Positions 52,911-60,924 of a DNA stretch of 64,000 bases are shown piece after piece. The DNA is taken from the NCBI RefSeq assembly GCF_002286935.1, contig NZ_MVOH01000015.1, positions 105,807-169,806 of the forward strand. The letters are read 5' to 3'. The notes under the pieces were generated by a model that was not told the origin of the DNA, ran no database searches, and saw only the letters and a list, made by a program, of their open reading frames with translations. This DNA is from Bifidobacterium criceti (lineage in GTDB: Bacteria; Actinomycetota; Actinomycetes; Actinomycetales; Bifidobacteriaceae). A program made the translations under genes and the position numbers. Each line of letters starts with the position of its first letter. Position 1 is the first letter of the stretch.

Positions 52911-53660
52911 ATGAACCGGCAGCAACGAGGCGGCGTCGCGGACGCGGACGGCAACGGACGGACGTCCGCGCGGTATGTCGACGTGCCGCTCATCGACATC
53001 GACGACACGATGGTGCAGGGGGAGTTGTTCCCCGATGCGGACGCGGACACCGTCATTCGCGGATACCGTGGCACCGTCGCATCCGAAGTGGCCGGCATCA
53101 CCTACCGACAGCTTGATTACTGGGCGCGTAAACGCATCGTCGTCCCGTCGATAACCCCTTCGCGCGGTTCCGGCACGAGAAGACTGTATTCGTTCACCGA
53201 TGTCGTCATCCTCGCGGTGTCGAAGAAGCTGCTCGACACCGGTGTGAACCTGCAGAACGCGACATCGGCGGTCGAGTTCCTCATCGGACAACCGACAGAG
53301 CGGCTGCGCCATCTGACGATCCTGTGCGATGGGCAGCATGTCGAGGAATGCACGGACAGCGAGCAGATCGCGCGGGCGCTCGAGGAAGGTGACGCCGTGT
53401 TCTGCGTATCCGTCGCGGCGTTGTGGTCGAGGGTGCAGCAGGCGCTCGAACACGCCGACTACACCGATGTCACCGGTACGCTGCGCAAGCACAACACGAG
53501 GCCGATTGACGACCTCGCCGCGCAATCGATGCGTGAACGGCTCGAGCGCAGGCGCGCCCAGCATGCGAGGTTCGTCGAACAATACGAAAACCAGACGATT
53601 GAGGATGCCGTACCACACGATCGGCATGGCGACGGGCACGGAGAAAGGGGAGCGGCATGA
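52911..53660 (+). CDS. MerR-type regulator, FtsR/Rv1828-like
   Basis: A protein of 249 residues. The middle part is typical: GITYRQLDYWARKRIVVPSI (helix-turn-helix with wing) and SGTRRLYSFTDVVILAVSKK, then LLDTGVNLQNATSAVEFL. Relatives act as transcription factors; FtsR of Corynebacterium activates ftsZ. The N-terminal QGELFPDAD is also conserved. It follows the FHA gene, the usual garA-ftsR order. The last 40 residues are charged and variable. Its last codons overlap the next gene by 4 nt. Confidence 0.87.
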   Translation: MNRQQRGGVADADGNGRTSARYVDVPLIDIDDTMVQGELFPDADADTVIRGYRGTVASEVAGITYRQLDYWARKRIVVPSITPSRGSGTRRLYSFTDVVILAVSKKLLDTGVNLQNATSAVEFLIGQPTERLRHLTILCDGQHVEECTDSEQIARALEEGDAVFCVSVAALWSRVQQALEHADYTDVTGTLRKHNTRPIDDLAAQSMRERLERRRAQHARFVEQYENQTIEDAVPHDRHGDGHGERGAA

Positions 53661-54115
53661 ACGCATTGCCTGCGATATTGTGGATCATCGGCGTCGTGAG
53701 CGCATTGGCCGTTTGCGCGGTCACGATTGTGCGGAGCCATTACCATGGCGGCAAAGCCGCCGACGTGCGTCCCGTCAGCTGGGCCGTCATCGGCGCGCAT
53801 TTCGTGACCCTCATCCTTGTCGCATTGCCGTATCCAATCTATCTGCAGCACAAGGACACGATAAGCGCCCATGCGAGGATGCTCTACGGCAAGCTCGGAT
53901 GGGCGTCCGCCGCGATTGCCGTCGGTGTCATCGTGCTCGAACTCGTCCTCATGTATCTGCAGGCGCGACGTGCGTTGCTCGCGCAGGAGGCACGGCGCAC
54001 AGCCGAGCAACAATCCACGGCTGCTCCCACAAACACAGCGGACGACGTCGACGATGTCCACTCCAAGCAGACACATGACGATGATGCGGACGAATGGCCG
54101 AGCACACTGGTGTGA
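53657..54115 (+). CDS. Small membrane protein of unknown function
   Basis: A protein of 152 residues with three predicted membrane segments (about 5-25, 42-62, 82-102) and a hydrophilic, Asp/Thr-rich tail. The start ATG overlaps the MerR gene stop (ATGA). I do not recognise the family. It is the last gene of the pgsA-to-MerR run. Confidence 0.75.
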   Translation: MNALPAILWIIGVVSALAVCAVTIVRSHYHGGKAADVRPVSWAVIGAHFVTLILVALPYPIYLQHKDTISAHARMLYGKLGWASAAIAVGVIVLELVLMYLQARRALLAQEARRTAEQQSTAAPTNTADDVDDVHSKQTHDDDADEWPSTLV

Positions 54116-54616
54116 ATGGAGGGCGATGCAGGCGGCGCATTGAGGTCTCGCCGGTATCGCCCATCCACCAAATCTGACATAACGTACATTATCGGATATA
54201 TATACAGATGTCCCTCACGGTGCCGTCCCACTACCTGTATGGCCATGTTCGGCATATTCGTGGGGTAAGCATCCGCGTGCACGCCATACTGTCATCGACG
54301 TTTGCGGCAGGACCGCTCTGGAGCACGAACGTGCGCATTGTAGAGTCGATATCGATAAACAGACATCCAAATACTCATCATCGGGATGAATAATCTGGAT
54401 TCTGTTACTTTATTAATTCAGATTCTTTATCAGTGATTCGCATTGTTTGTGATGCAAGCTGACATGCAGCATGTATTTCCGAAAACGATAACAGACATCC
54501 ATTACTTTTTTGGTGTTTCTTATAATGATGTGTCTGGTCGCCATTGTTGGCAGCATACAAAAACCTGCCGATAACGGCAGGTTCTTGTATCGCATCATAC
54601 GGGCACAACGATGGCG
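54116..54616. other. AT-rich gap without a recognised gene
   Basis: About 500 bp, strikingly AT-richer than the window (for example TATATATACAG near 54200 and TTTATTAATTCAG near 54410). It contains two copies of AACAGACATCCA (54358-54369 and 54490-54501), an AATCTG...CAGATT inverted repeat, and the terminator of the downstream minus-strand gene. Short frames on either strand lack ribosome sites. No gene is supported. Confidence 0.6.
54562..54583 (-). terminator. Intrinsic terminator of the HAD phosphatase gene
   Basis: On the minus strand AACCTGCCG pairs with CGGCAGGTT around a TTAT loop and is followed by a TTTTTG tail. It is 34 nt past the stop. Confidence 0.85.
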
Positions 54617-55336
54617 TCAGTCATGGAAATACGCGTCGACCGCGCCGCTCAATTCATCGACATGGTCGATGACACGGTACGTGCCGTGTTCGACGAGCTC
54701 CCCCGGTTCCGCGTATCCCCAGCCGCAGCCGAGGCAATCGATGCCGCACGCCTTCGCGCCGTCGACGTCGGTCCAGCGGTCGCCGACCATGAGCGCACGG
54801 TCACCGTTGTCCGGATCGTATCCCATATGCTCGAACGCATACCGGATGACCTGGTCCTTGTCGGTGCGCGAATTGTCCTTGCTCGCCCCATAGACCGCGT
54901 CGACGAGGTCGGTCAGATGGAAATGGTCGCATATCGGCACGGCCTGGTATTCGGGCTTCGCCGTCGCGATCGCAAGATAATAGCCTTGGGTGTGCAACGC
55001 CTTGAGCTGTTCGGGAATCCCCGGATAGACGGTGTTGTACAGCCGTCCCGGAACCTTGTTGCCCGGCTCGTTCGGATCGTCGAAGACCGCCTCGTCGCCG
55101 TAATAATGGCGGTAGACACGGACGGCCTCATCGAGCTTGTCCTCGGGGATGCCGTATTTCCTCATCGACGCGAAAATCGCCGGTCCGATGAACCGCTGCA
55201 GCTGCGCAGGTGTCGGCACCGGTACGCCGACCGCCTCGTATGCCTTCTTCACACACGCGATGATGCCTGGATCCGACTTCGTCAACGTGCCGTCAAGATC
55301 GAGCAGAACGGCGCGCAGCGGATGCGTCGTGGTCAT
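54617..55336 (-). CDS. HAD-superfamily phosphatase, phosphoglycolate phosphatase-like
   Basis: A protein of 239 residues. HAD motif I is VLLDLDGTLTKS (nucleophile Asp near residue 13), motif II is AIATAKP, and motif IV is MVGDRWTDVDGAK. A helical cap lies between motifs I and II, as in phosphoglycolate phosphatase and beta-phosphoglucomutase. The substrate cannot be deduced. Start ATG 55336 follows GAAGGAC. It may be cotranscribed with rbpA, 54 nt away. Confidence 0.88.
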   Translation of the reverse strand: MTTTHPLRAVLLDLDGTLTKSDPGIIACVKKAYEAVGVPVPTPAQLQRFIGPAIFASMRKYGIPEDKLDEAVRVYRHYYGDEAVFDDPNEPGNKVPGRLYNTVYPGIPEQLKALHTQGYYLAIATAKPEYQAVPICDHFHLTDLVDAVYGASKDNSRTDKDQVIRYAFEHMGYDPDNGDRALMVGDRWTDVDGAKACGIDCLGCGWGYAEPGELVEHGTYRVIDHVDELSGAVDAYFHD

Positions 55337-55390
55337 GATGTCCTTCTTCCCTATTGTCTCATGCTTCGTGATGCCGCCAACGGCATGCCG

Positions 55391-55738
55391 TCACTCGTAG
55401 TCGGGGATCCAACCTTCGCGGTGCATCTGCAGACGCTTGTCGAGGAGCGCCTTGAGCTCGTCCTCGCTGCGGCGTTCGAGGAGCATGTCCCAATGGGTGC
55501 GCGTCGGCTTCGTGATTTCGTCGGCTTCTCCGTCCTTGTCGTCCTCGCGGTGCGCGGTCGCCCCGCAGCGGCATTCCCATTCGTTCGGGTAATCGGCGCC
55601 TTCGGCGAACGGCAGAATCGTACGGTGGCCGCGCGGGCAGACGTACGCCACTTCGGTGCGGGCGGCGAAATCGACGTTCGTATCCGATTCCAACGATTTC
55701 GCGCCGATGCTCATGCCGCGCAGACTGCGTTCAGCCAT
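55391..55738 (-). CDS. rbpA: RNA polymerase-binding protein RbpA
   Basis: A protein of 115 residues that binds the housekeeping sigma factor and stabilises open complexes; restricted to Actinobacteria. The zinc-binding-like core has Cys34 and His38 (VCPRGHRT) and Cys56/Cys58 (ECRCGA). The C-terminal sigma-interaction domain reads THWDMLLERRSEDELKALLD. ATG 55738 follows GGGAGGAA. Confidence 0.95.
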   Translation of the reverse strand: MAERSLRGMSIGAKSLESDTNVDFAARTEVAYVCPRGHRTILPFAEGADYPNEWECRCGATAHREDDKDGEADEITKPTRTHWDMLLERRSEDELKALLDKRLQMHREGWIPDYE

Positions 55739-55806
55739 GGTGTTCCTCCCAGAGACGTATGGATGCTTCCACGCTACAAAACAGTTCGGACGTGGGGTTT
55801 ATTCCA

Positions 55807-58410
55807 TCAGTCGACGCCCGAATAGGCGACGATGCCGCGGTTGACGGCATCGTAGGCCTCACGTGCGCGTGCGGCGAGCTCGGCGTGTTCGACACCCATA
55901 TACGGTTCGGCGACGGCGATCTGCTGGAGCACATCGGCGAGGCGTTTCGCATTGCGCACGAAGTCGCCGCCCGTCAGCTCCGTATGTTCGAGCACGTCGG
56001 ACAGGCTGTCGCCGCGCGCCCAATCATAGATGATGTCGACGATGCCGAAGTCGAGCGGTTGCAGATAGTTCGTGACACCGAGGTCCTCGCACAGCATGAG
56101 CACATGGTCGTCGAGCTCGTCGAGCTCACGGGCGCGTTGCGCGACGAGCCCATGCGGGCCGCCCGGATACCTGCGCGGCTCTCCCCTTTCGCCACGGCGC
56201 GCCTCATACAGGATCGACGAGATGAGCGCGGCGAGCTGGGCGGCGTTGAGTCCGTCAAGCGTTCCGGTCGTGATCGCCTGGGCGAGCACCAGGTCACGTT
56301 CCGAATACAGGCGGCGTAGCAGCTGGCCGTGCTCGGTGAGCCGGTAGTCGAGCGCACGATGTTCGTCGGCGCGTTCGAGATAGCCGAGCCGTTCGAGGAT
56401 CGTGCAGATGCGGTCGAACTGGCGTGCGACCGAACCGGTCCTCGAATCGTACCGGTCGCGCAGACGCGTCAGTTCGCGCGTCTCGCGGATCCACCGGTTG
56501 CCCCATGTCATATGTTTGTGGAAGTCCGGACACATCTTGCACGGATGGTCGTGTTCGCGTTCCTTGAGTTTCACAATCGACGCGTCAAGACGGCGGAACG
56601 CGCGCGACTTCTCTTCGTTGTCACGGAAGACCTCATGCTTGAGCCGCCTGCGTTCGTTCTTCTGCAGGTCGCTCAGCTGCATGCGGATCCGCAGCAGGTC
56701 GGTGAAATCACCGTATTCGCAACGCATCGCGTCCTCATATCCGGCGATCGCCTGTTCAAGGGACGTGATCCGCGCCTCGATCTGCCACGCGGATTCGTTC
56801 GCCTCCCATTGCGCGAACGAATGGTCGAGCGTATCGCGCGCTGTTTCGTAATCGCTGCTGTTGAGCAGGTTGACGGCCATGTTGAACGTCGGCTTGAAGC
56901 TCGAATGCAGTGGATAGACACGCTTGCTCGACAAGGCGACGGCCGTCTCCGGCTTGAAACCGCGGTGGTCGACGACAATCGCGTTGCCGATTGTGTCGAT
57001 GCCGCGGCGCCCCGCGCGTCCGGTGAGCTGCGTGTACTCCCCCGGCGTGAGCCCGACGATGCCGGTGCCGTCGTATTTCTCGAGCTTCTCGATGATGACG
57101 CTACGCGCCGGCATGTTGATGCCAAGGGCGAGAGTCTCGGTCGCGAACACGACCTTGATGAGGCCCTCTTCGAAAAGCCGTTCGACAATCTGCTTGAACA
57201 GTGCGATCATGCCGGCATGGTGCGCGGCGAAGCCCTCCTCGAGCGCATGGCGGAACTGCGTGAACCGCAGCGTCTTGAGGTCGTCGCGCGTGAGCTGTCC
57301 CTCGATCATCTCATCGACGATGACGTCGATGCGGCGTGCCTCCTCGTCGCTCGTCAGACGCAGGCCCGCGTCGAGGCATTGCTCGACGGCCTCATCGCAG
57401 CCGTTGCGCGAGAAGATGAAATAGATCGCCGGGAGCATCCCGAGGAAGTTGAGTTCGTCGACGACGGCCCACCGACGCGGATGGTAGCGTTCGACGTTCC
57501 GGCGCCCCCCGCGCGCATCGGGACGGCCGTGCCTGCCTCCCCCACGGCGATTGCCGCGTGTATCGACGCCTTTGCGGCGCATCTCATGCCGGTCAAACTC
57601 CTCGAGCTTCGCCGCAAGCCGTGCGTTCGGCTTCGTCGTCGCCTCGCCATGCTCGTCGCGCCGGTACAGGTCGATCAGTTCCGGTTCGGTGCGTGGGTCG
57701 CGCTGCACGAGGACGTACTGGTCGAGCGGCACGGGACGGTGTTCGGAGATGACAAGCTTCGTCTCACCACGCACCGAGGAAATCCAGTCGGCGAAGTCCT
57801 CGACGTTCGAGACGGTCGCCGACAGGCCGACGATGCGCACCGTCCGCGGCAGGTGGATGATGACCTCCTCCCACACCGGTCCGCGGAAACGGTCGGCGAG
57901 GTAATGCACTTCATCGAGCACGACGTAACGCAACGCCTCAAGCGTCGTCGAATGCTCGTAGAGCATGTTGCGCAACACCTCGGTCGTCATGACGACGATG
58001 TCCGCTTCGGAGTTGATCGACGTATCGCCGGTGAGGAGCCCGACCTTGTCAGGCCCGTAGAGCGCGGCAAGGTCATGGTATTTCTGGTTGCTCAGCGCTT
58101 TGATCGGCGTCGTGTAGAAGGCCTTCGCGTTCTGCTCCTGCGCGAGGTAGACGGCGAAGTCAGCGACGACGGTCTTGCCGGCGCCGGTCGGTGCCGCGAC
58201 GAGGACGTTCGACCCTTCCTCAAGCGCCTCATTCGCCTCCATCTGGAACCCGTCGAGTTCGAAGGGCAGCGATTGCGCGAAACGGTGCGCGACCGACCGC
58301 TGTCTGCGTTTGATGTCGTTGAACCGCGCGTAGCGTTCGGCCGGGCTCATCTCCTCGATTGGTTGCTCGGTTGCGTTGCCGCGCGTCGTGCGCTTGTGGT
58401 GTCGTGCCAT
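55807..58410 (-). CDS. helY: Ski2-like DEAD/DEAH-box helicase (HelY family)
   Basis: A protein of 867 residues. Walker A APTGAGKT is at 73-80, motif II DEVH at 166-169, motif III SAT at 197-199, and motif VI QLTGRAGRRG follows. A Gly/Arg-rich insert (about 290-310: RGNRRGGGRHGRPDARGG) may contact RNA. The C-terminal half resembles DSHCT-type domains of Ski2/Mtr4 RNA helicases. A role in RNA unwinding or decay is likely. It follows the PafBC-like and small membrane genes, as helY follows pafBC-tatAC in mycobacteria. Confidence 0.92.
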   Translation of the reverse strand: MARHHKRTTRGNATEQPIEEMSPAERYARFNDIKRRQRSVAHRFAQSLPFELDGFQMEANEALEEGSNVLVAAPTGAGKTVVADFAVYLAQEQNAKAFYTTPIKALSNQKYHDLAALYGPDKVGLLTGDTSINSEADIVVMTTEVLRNMLYEHSTTLEALRYVVLDEVHYLADRFRGPVWEEVIIHLPRTVRIVGLSATVSNVEDFADWISSVRGETKLVISEHRPVPLDQYVLVQRDPRTEPELIDLYRRDEHGEATTKPNARLAAKLEEFDRHEMRRKGVDTRGNRRGGGRHGRPDARGGRRNVERYHPRRWAVVDELNFLGMLPAIYFIFSRNGCDEAVEQCLDAGLRLTSDEEARRIDVIVDEMIEGQLTRDDLKTLRFTQFRHALEEGFAAHHAGMIALFKQIVERLFEEGLIKVVFATETLALGINMPARSVIIEKLEKYDGTGIVGLTPGEYTQLTGRAGRRGIDTIGNAIVVDHRGFKPETAVALSSKRVYPLHSSFKPTFNMAVNLLNSSDYETARDTLDHSFAQWEANESAWQIEARITSLEQAIAGYEDAMRCEYGDFTDLLRIRMQLSDLQKNERRRLKHEVFRDNEEKSRAFRRLDASIVKLKEREHDHPCKMCPDFHKHMTWGNRWIRETRELTRLRDRYDSRTGSVARQFDRICTILERLGYLERADEHRALDYRLTEHGQLLRRLYSERDLVLAQAITTGTLDGLNAAQLAALISSILYEARRGERGEPRRYPGGPHGLVAQRARELDELDDHVLMLCEDLGVTNYLQPLDFGIVDIIYDWARGDSLSDVLEHTELTGGDFVRNAKRLADVLQQIAVAEPYMGVEHAELAARAREAYDAVNRGIVAYSGVD

Positions 58411-58458
58411 GTCAGACCTTCATCCAATGGTGTTCGTTCGTATATATGTCCGTGCCCA

Positions 58459-58502
58459 CATACGATTGCAGGTGCGGGCGTGGCCGCACCTGCAATCGTA
58501 TG
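58459..58502 (-). terminator. 19-bp perfect hairpin between the small membrane gene and helY
   Basis: Arms 58459-58477 and 58484-58502 (CATACGATTGCAGGTGCGG and its complement) with a 6-nt loop. It lies 22 nt past the stop of the gene at 58524 and 49 nt before helY begins, so it may limit read-through into helY. Confidence 0.75.
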
Positions 58503-58523
58503 CCGTGTAATTATGTACGGGAA

Positions 58524-58841
58524 TCAGTCGTTGAAATGCGACCATCGCCTCCATGTCGCCGCGTGGAGGTCCCGGCGCCGTTCCTTGCGCTCGATGACGC
58601 CGACATGCGCATCCGAATACCGTTCGGCCGCGACGGCGAGTGGTTCGGTGAAGATCGCGCGGCGCGGTGTGTTCCCGCCTTCCTCGTCGACGTTCATCTC
58701 GGCGAGCCGCGCACTGACATCCGACACGACGCCGCCGATGACCTTCGACGCGCGCAATGCGTGGACGATGGCGTAGATGACGCCGATGACGAGCATCGCG
58801 AGCATGAAAAGCGCGAGGATGAGCCAGATCCACCAAGGCAT
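58524..58841 (-). CDS. Small membrane protein with one N-terminal transmembrane helix
   Basis: A protein of 105 residues: MPWWIWLILALFMLAMLVIG begins one long hydrophobic helix, then a charged cytosolic part (NVDEEGGNTPRRAIFTEPLAVAAE). It occupies the place held by tatA in the mycobacterial pafBC-tatAC-helY cluster, but the FG hinge motif of TatA is not seen, so TatA is not claimed. ATG 58841 follows AGGAG, 10 nt after the PafBC-like gene. Confidence 0.75.
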   Translation of the reverse strand: MPWWIWLILALFMLAMLVIGVIYAIVHALRASKVIGGVVSDVSARLAEMNVDEEGGNTPRRAIFTEPLAVAAERYSDAHVGVIERKERRRDLHAATWRRWSHFND

Positions 58842-58851
58842 GGGTGTGCTC

Positions 58852-60780
58852 CTATCGTTCCTGTTCCGTTGCCGCGGCCTGTTCGGACAGGCTCAGTTCA
58901 CGTTCGGCGCGGGCGATCATCATCGTGCGCAGTGTTTCCGGCGCGACGGCGACGATATGGCGGGCGTGCGCGATGCAGAACGCGACGAACCACGAATCGG
59001 ACTGGACGTACAGATGGACCTTCTCGCCTTCGCCACATGGTTCGACATCCGCGTCGGCGAGCGTCTTGATGAAGTCAAGATGCGGCTGATCGGTGATGAA
59101 CACGGCGGGTGTCGCCGTGTCGGTGATCCATTTGCGCAGTTCGGAGACGGAGACCTTCGGGATGTCGATCGGTCGCGTCGGCTCGACGATGTCGGCCTCC
59201 TCGATGCGCGCGATGCGCAGCACCTGCCAGATACGCGGCTCGCCGGTCTCCTTGTTGAGTGTCATGTCCTTGTGGACGAGGTCCTTGAGGTCGTCGGGGG
59301 CGGCCTGTTCGACATCCGTCCACATCGCGGCGTAGTAGACGCCTTCGTCGGCGTAGATCTTCGACGGGGCGACGAGCCGGCGCTTGACACGGCCGGAACC
59401 GTCCCGGTACTCCATGTTGAGCAGCGCATGCCGCTTGATCGCGTCCTTGACGACGTCGAAGCACCGCGGTTCGAGCTCGTAGCCGGTCAGGCTCAGCCAA
59501 GGCGTCTGCCCGGGCGCGACATACTTGACGAGCCGCGCGTACAGGTCGCTCGCCTGTTCGCGCTGGTCCTCCGGGAGCAGCTGTGTATGCGCGAGGTAGT
59601 TGACCGAGGCGGTGAGCATGCTCATGTATTGCGGCGAGATGCCCGCGAGGCGTTCGAGGCCAAGCGAGTTCGTCGCCGAGACGATGCCCTCGGCGTCGAG
59701 GAGTGACCAATCAATGTCGAAGAACTGGCTCCCCGCCATCTCGCCATCATCGGAGACGGTCGTCAACGTGTTGATGTCCTTGTGGATCGTGTTGACGTAT
59801 TTCTTCATCTCGTCGTCGTTCCTCGGCTTGCCGATGAAACGTTCGGCGAGTTCGGGAAGCGAGTACTCCTCGCCGAGATGCGCGGACAGGAACAGCATGA
59901 GGCGCAGGCGGCGGTCGACCTCGCTGCCGGTCTGGAACGCGTTCTTCTTGTGCGCCTTCTGGCTCGACGGCTCCTCATCCTCCTCCGGTTCCCCGGATTC
60001 GATCGATTGGGCACGGACCTTCGCCGTCATCGGATTGGCGGAATCGTCGGCGAGCTGGAATTGCGTCGCCGCGTTGAGCCTGCGATGATAGGCGGCGACG
60101 GCCTCGGGCGGGCTGACGACCGACGAATTCGGATGCTCGAGCACGAACATCGCAAGGTCGTCGGAATCGCTGTAGGCGACGTTGATGTGTTCGCTGCCGA
60201 TCGCGACGGTCGCGGCGAAGCGGCGCGAGTCGACCTCCTTGACGAGGTTCTCGGGGATGTGCTGCGTGCCGAGGCCCGGTGCGATCGAATCAAGGCCGAG
60301 TCCTGGGATCGGCGTCTGTGGCACCCGCGGCGCGGTGCGCGAGGCGTGCGATTGCTGCTGGGCGTGCGCCGGCATCGACGACATCGACATCGAACGTGCG
60401 AGATAGTTCGCCGCGGCGAGCACAGGAAGGTCCTCGGGGCGGAACCTCAGGCGGATGCGCGGCTCGTCGCCAAGCTGGAGTCGGTAGGATGCGAAGTCCT
60501 GCCCTTCGGACTTGGATGAGTATTCGGGTTGCCTCGATTCGATCGCGATGCCCATAGCGGCGAGCTTGGCCCGGTCGCGCTGGAACTGCTTCGCAAATGC
60601 GGCCTTCGCCGCTTGGTCGGCGAGTTCGCCATATGAATCTGCGTATGCCTTCACTCGTTGGGCGATTTGCCGGGATGTCAACCATTGCGGGAAAGCGGAT
60701 GACAACACTGCCAGAACGTCAAGCTCGTGTTTGCCCCACTTGTCGGAGAAGCGGCGCCTACCGTTACTACCCTCAGCCAT
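58852..60780 (-). CDS. WYL-domain regulator, PafB-PafC fusion-like
   Basis: A protein of 642 residues with a duplicated layout. The first half starts with an HTH (ELDVLAVLSSAFPQWLTSRQ) followed by a degenerate WYL region. The second half has another winged helix (RLRLMLFLSAHLGEEYSLPE) near residue 290 and a WYL domain near 440-520 (RDGSGRVKRRLVAPSKIYAD). In mycobacteria the PafB/PafC heterodimer activates the LexA-independent DNA damage response; a single fused chain would do the work of both. ATG 60780 follows GAGGAC. Confidence 0.8.
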   Translation of the reverse strand: MAEGSNGRRRFSDKWGKHELDVLAVLSSAFPQWLTSRQIAQRVKAYADSYGELADQAAKAAFAKQFQRDRAKLAAMGIAIESRQPEYSSKSEGQDFASYRLQLGDEPRIRLRFRPEDLPVLAAANYLARSMSMSSMPAHAQQQSHASRTAPRVPQTPIPGLGLDSIAPGLGTQHIPENLVKEVDSRRFAATVAIGSEHINVAYSDSDDLAMFVLEHPNSSVVSPPEAVAAYHRRLNAATQFQLADDSANPMTAKVRAQSIESGEPEEDEEPSSQKAHKKNAFQTGSEVDRRLRLMLFLSAHLGEEYSLPELAERFIGKPRNDDEMKKYVNTIHKDINTLTTVSDDGEMAGSQFFDIDWSLLDAEGIVSATNSLGLERLAGISPQYMSMLTASVNYLAHTQLLPEDQREQASDLYARLVKYVAPGQTPWLSLTGYELEPRCFDVVKDAIKRHALLNMEYRDGSGRVKRRLVAPSKIYADEGVYYAAMWTDVEQAAPDDLKDLVHKDMTLNKETGEPRIWQVLRIARIEEADIVEPTRPIDIPKVSVSELRKWITDTATPAVFITDQPHLDFIKTLADADVEPCGEGEKVHLYVQSDSWFVAFCIAHARHIVAVAPETLRTMMIARAERELSLSEQAAATEQER

Positions 60781-60924
60781 TAGTCCTCACGTATCGTTAA
60801 TGTTTTTCATAGGTGTGGGCATTGGGGATGCCGAACACCCTCTCCCTATGATATAGGCTTTTTCGGCTGATGTGGCCGATTTTTCGAAAAAACTCCGTTT
60901 TTCTTGGTCTGCGAACAATCCCGC

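Noticed and set aside
54405..54608. 67-codon minus-strand frame in the AT-rich gap
   Set aside because: It reads across the HAD gene terminator and lacks a ribosome site.
60840..60910. Intrinsic terminator of the UDP-glucose pyrophosphorylase gene
   Set aside because: TCGGC/GCCGA flanked by T and A runs exists, but the T run lies on the wrong side for the minus-strand gene; orientation does not support a standard terminator.
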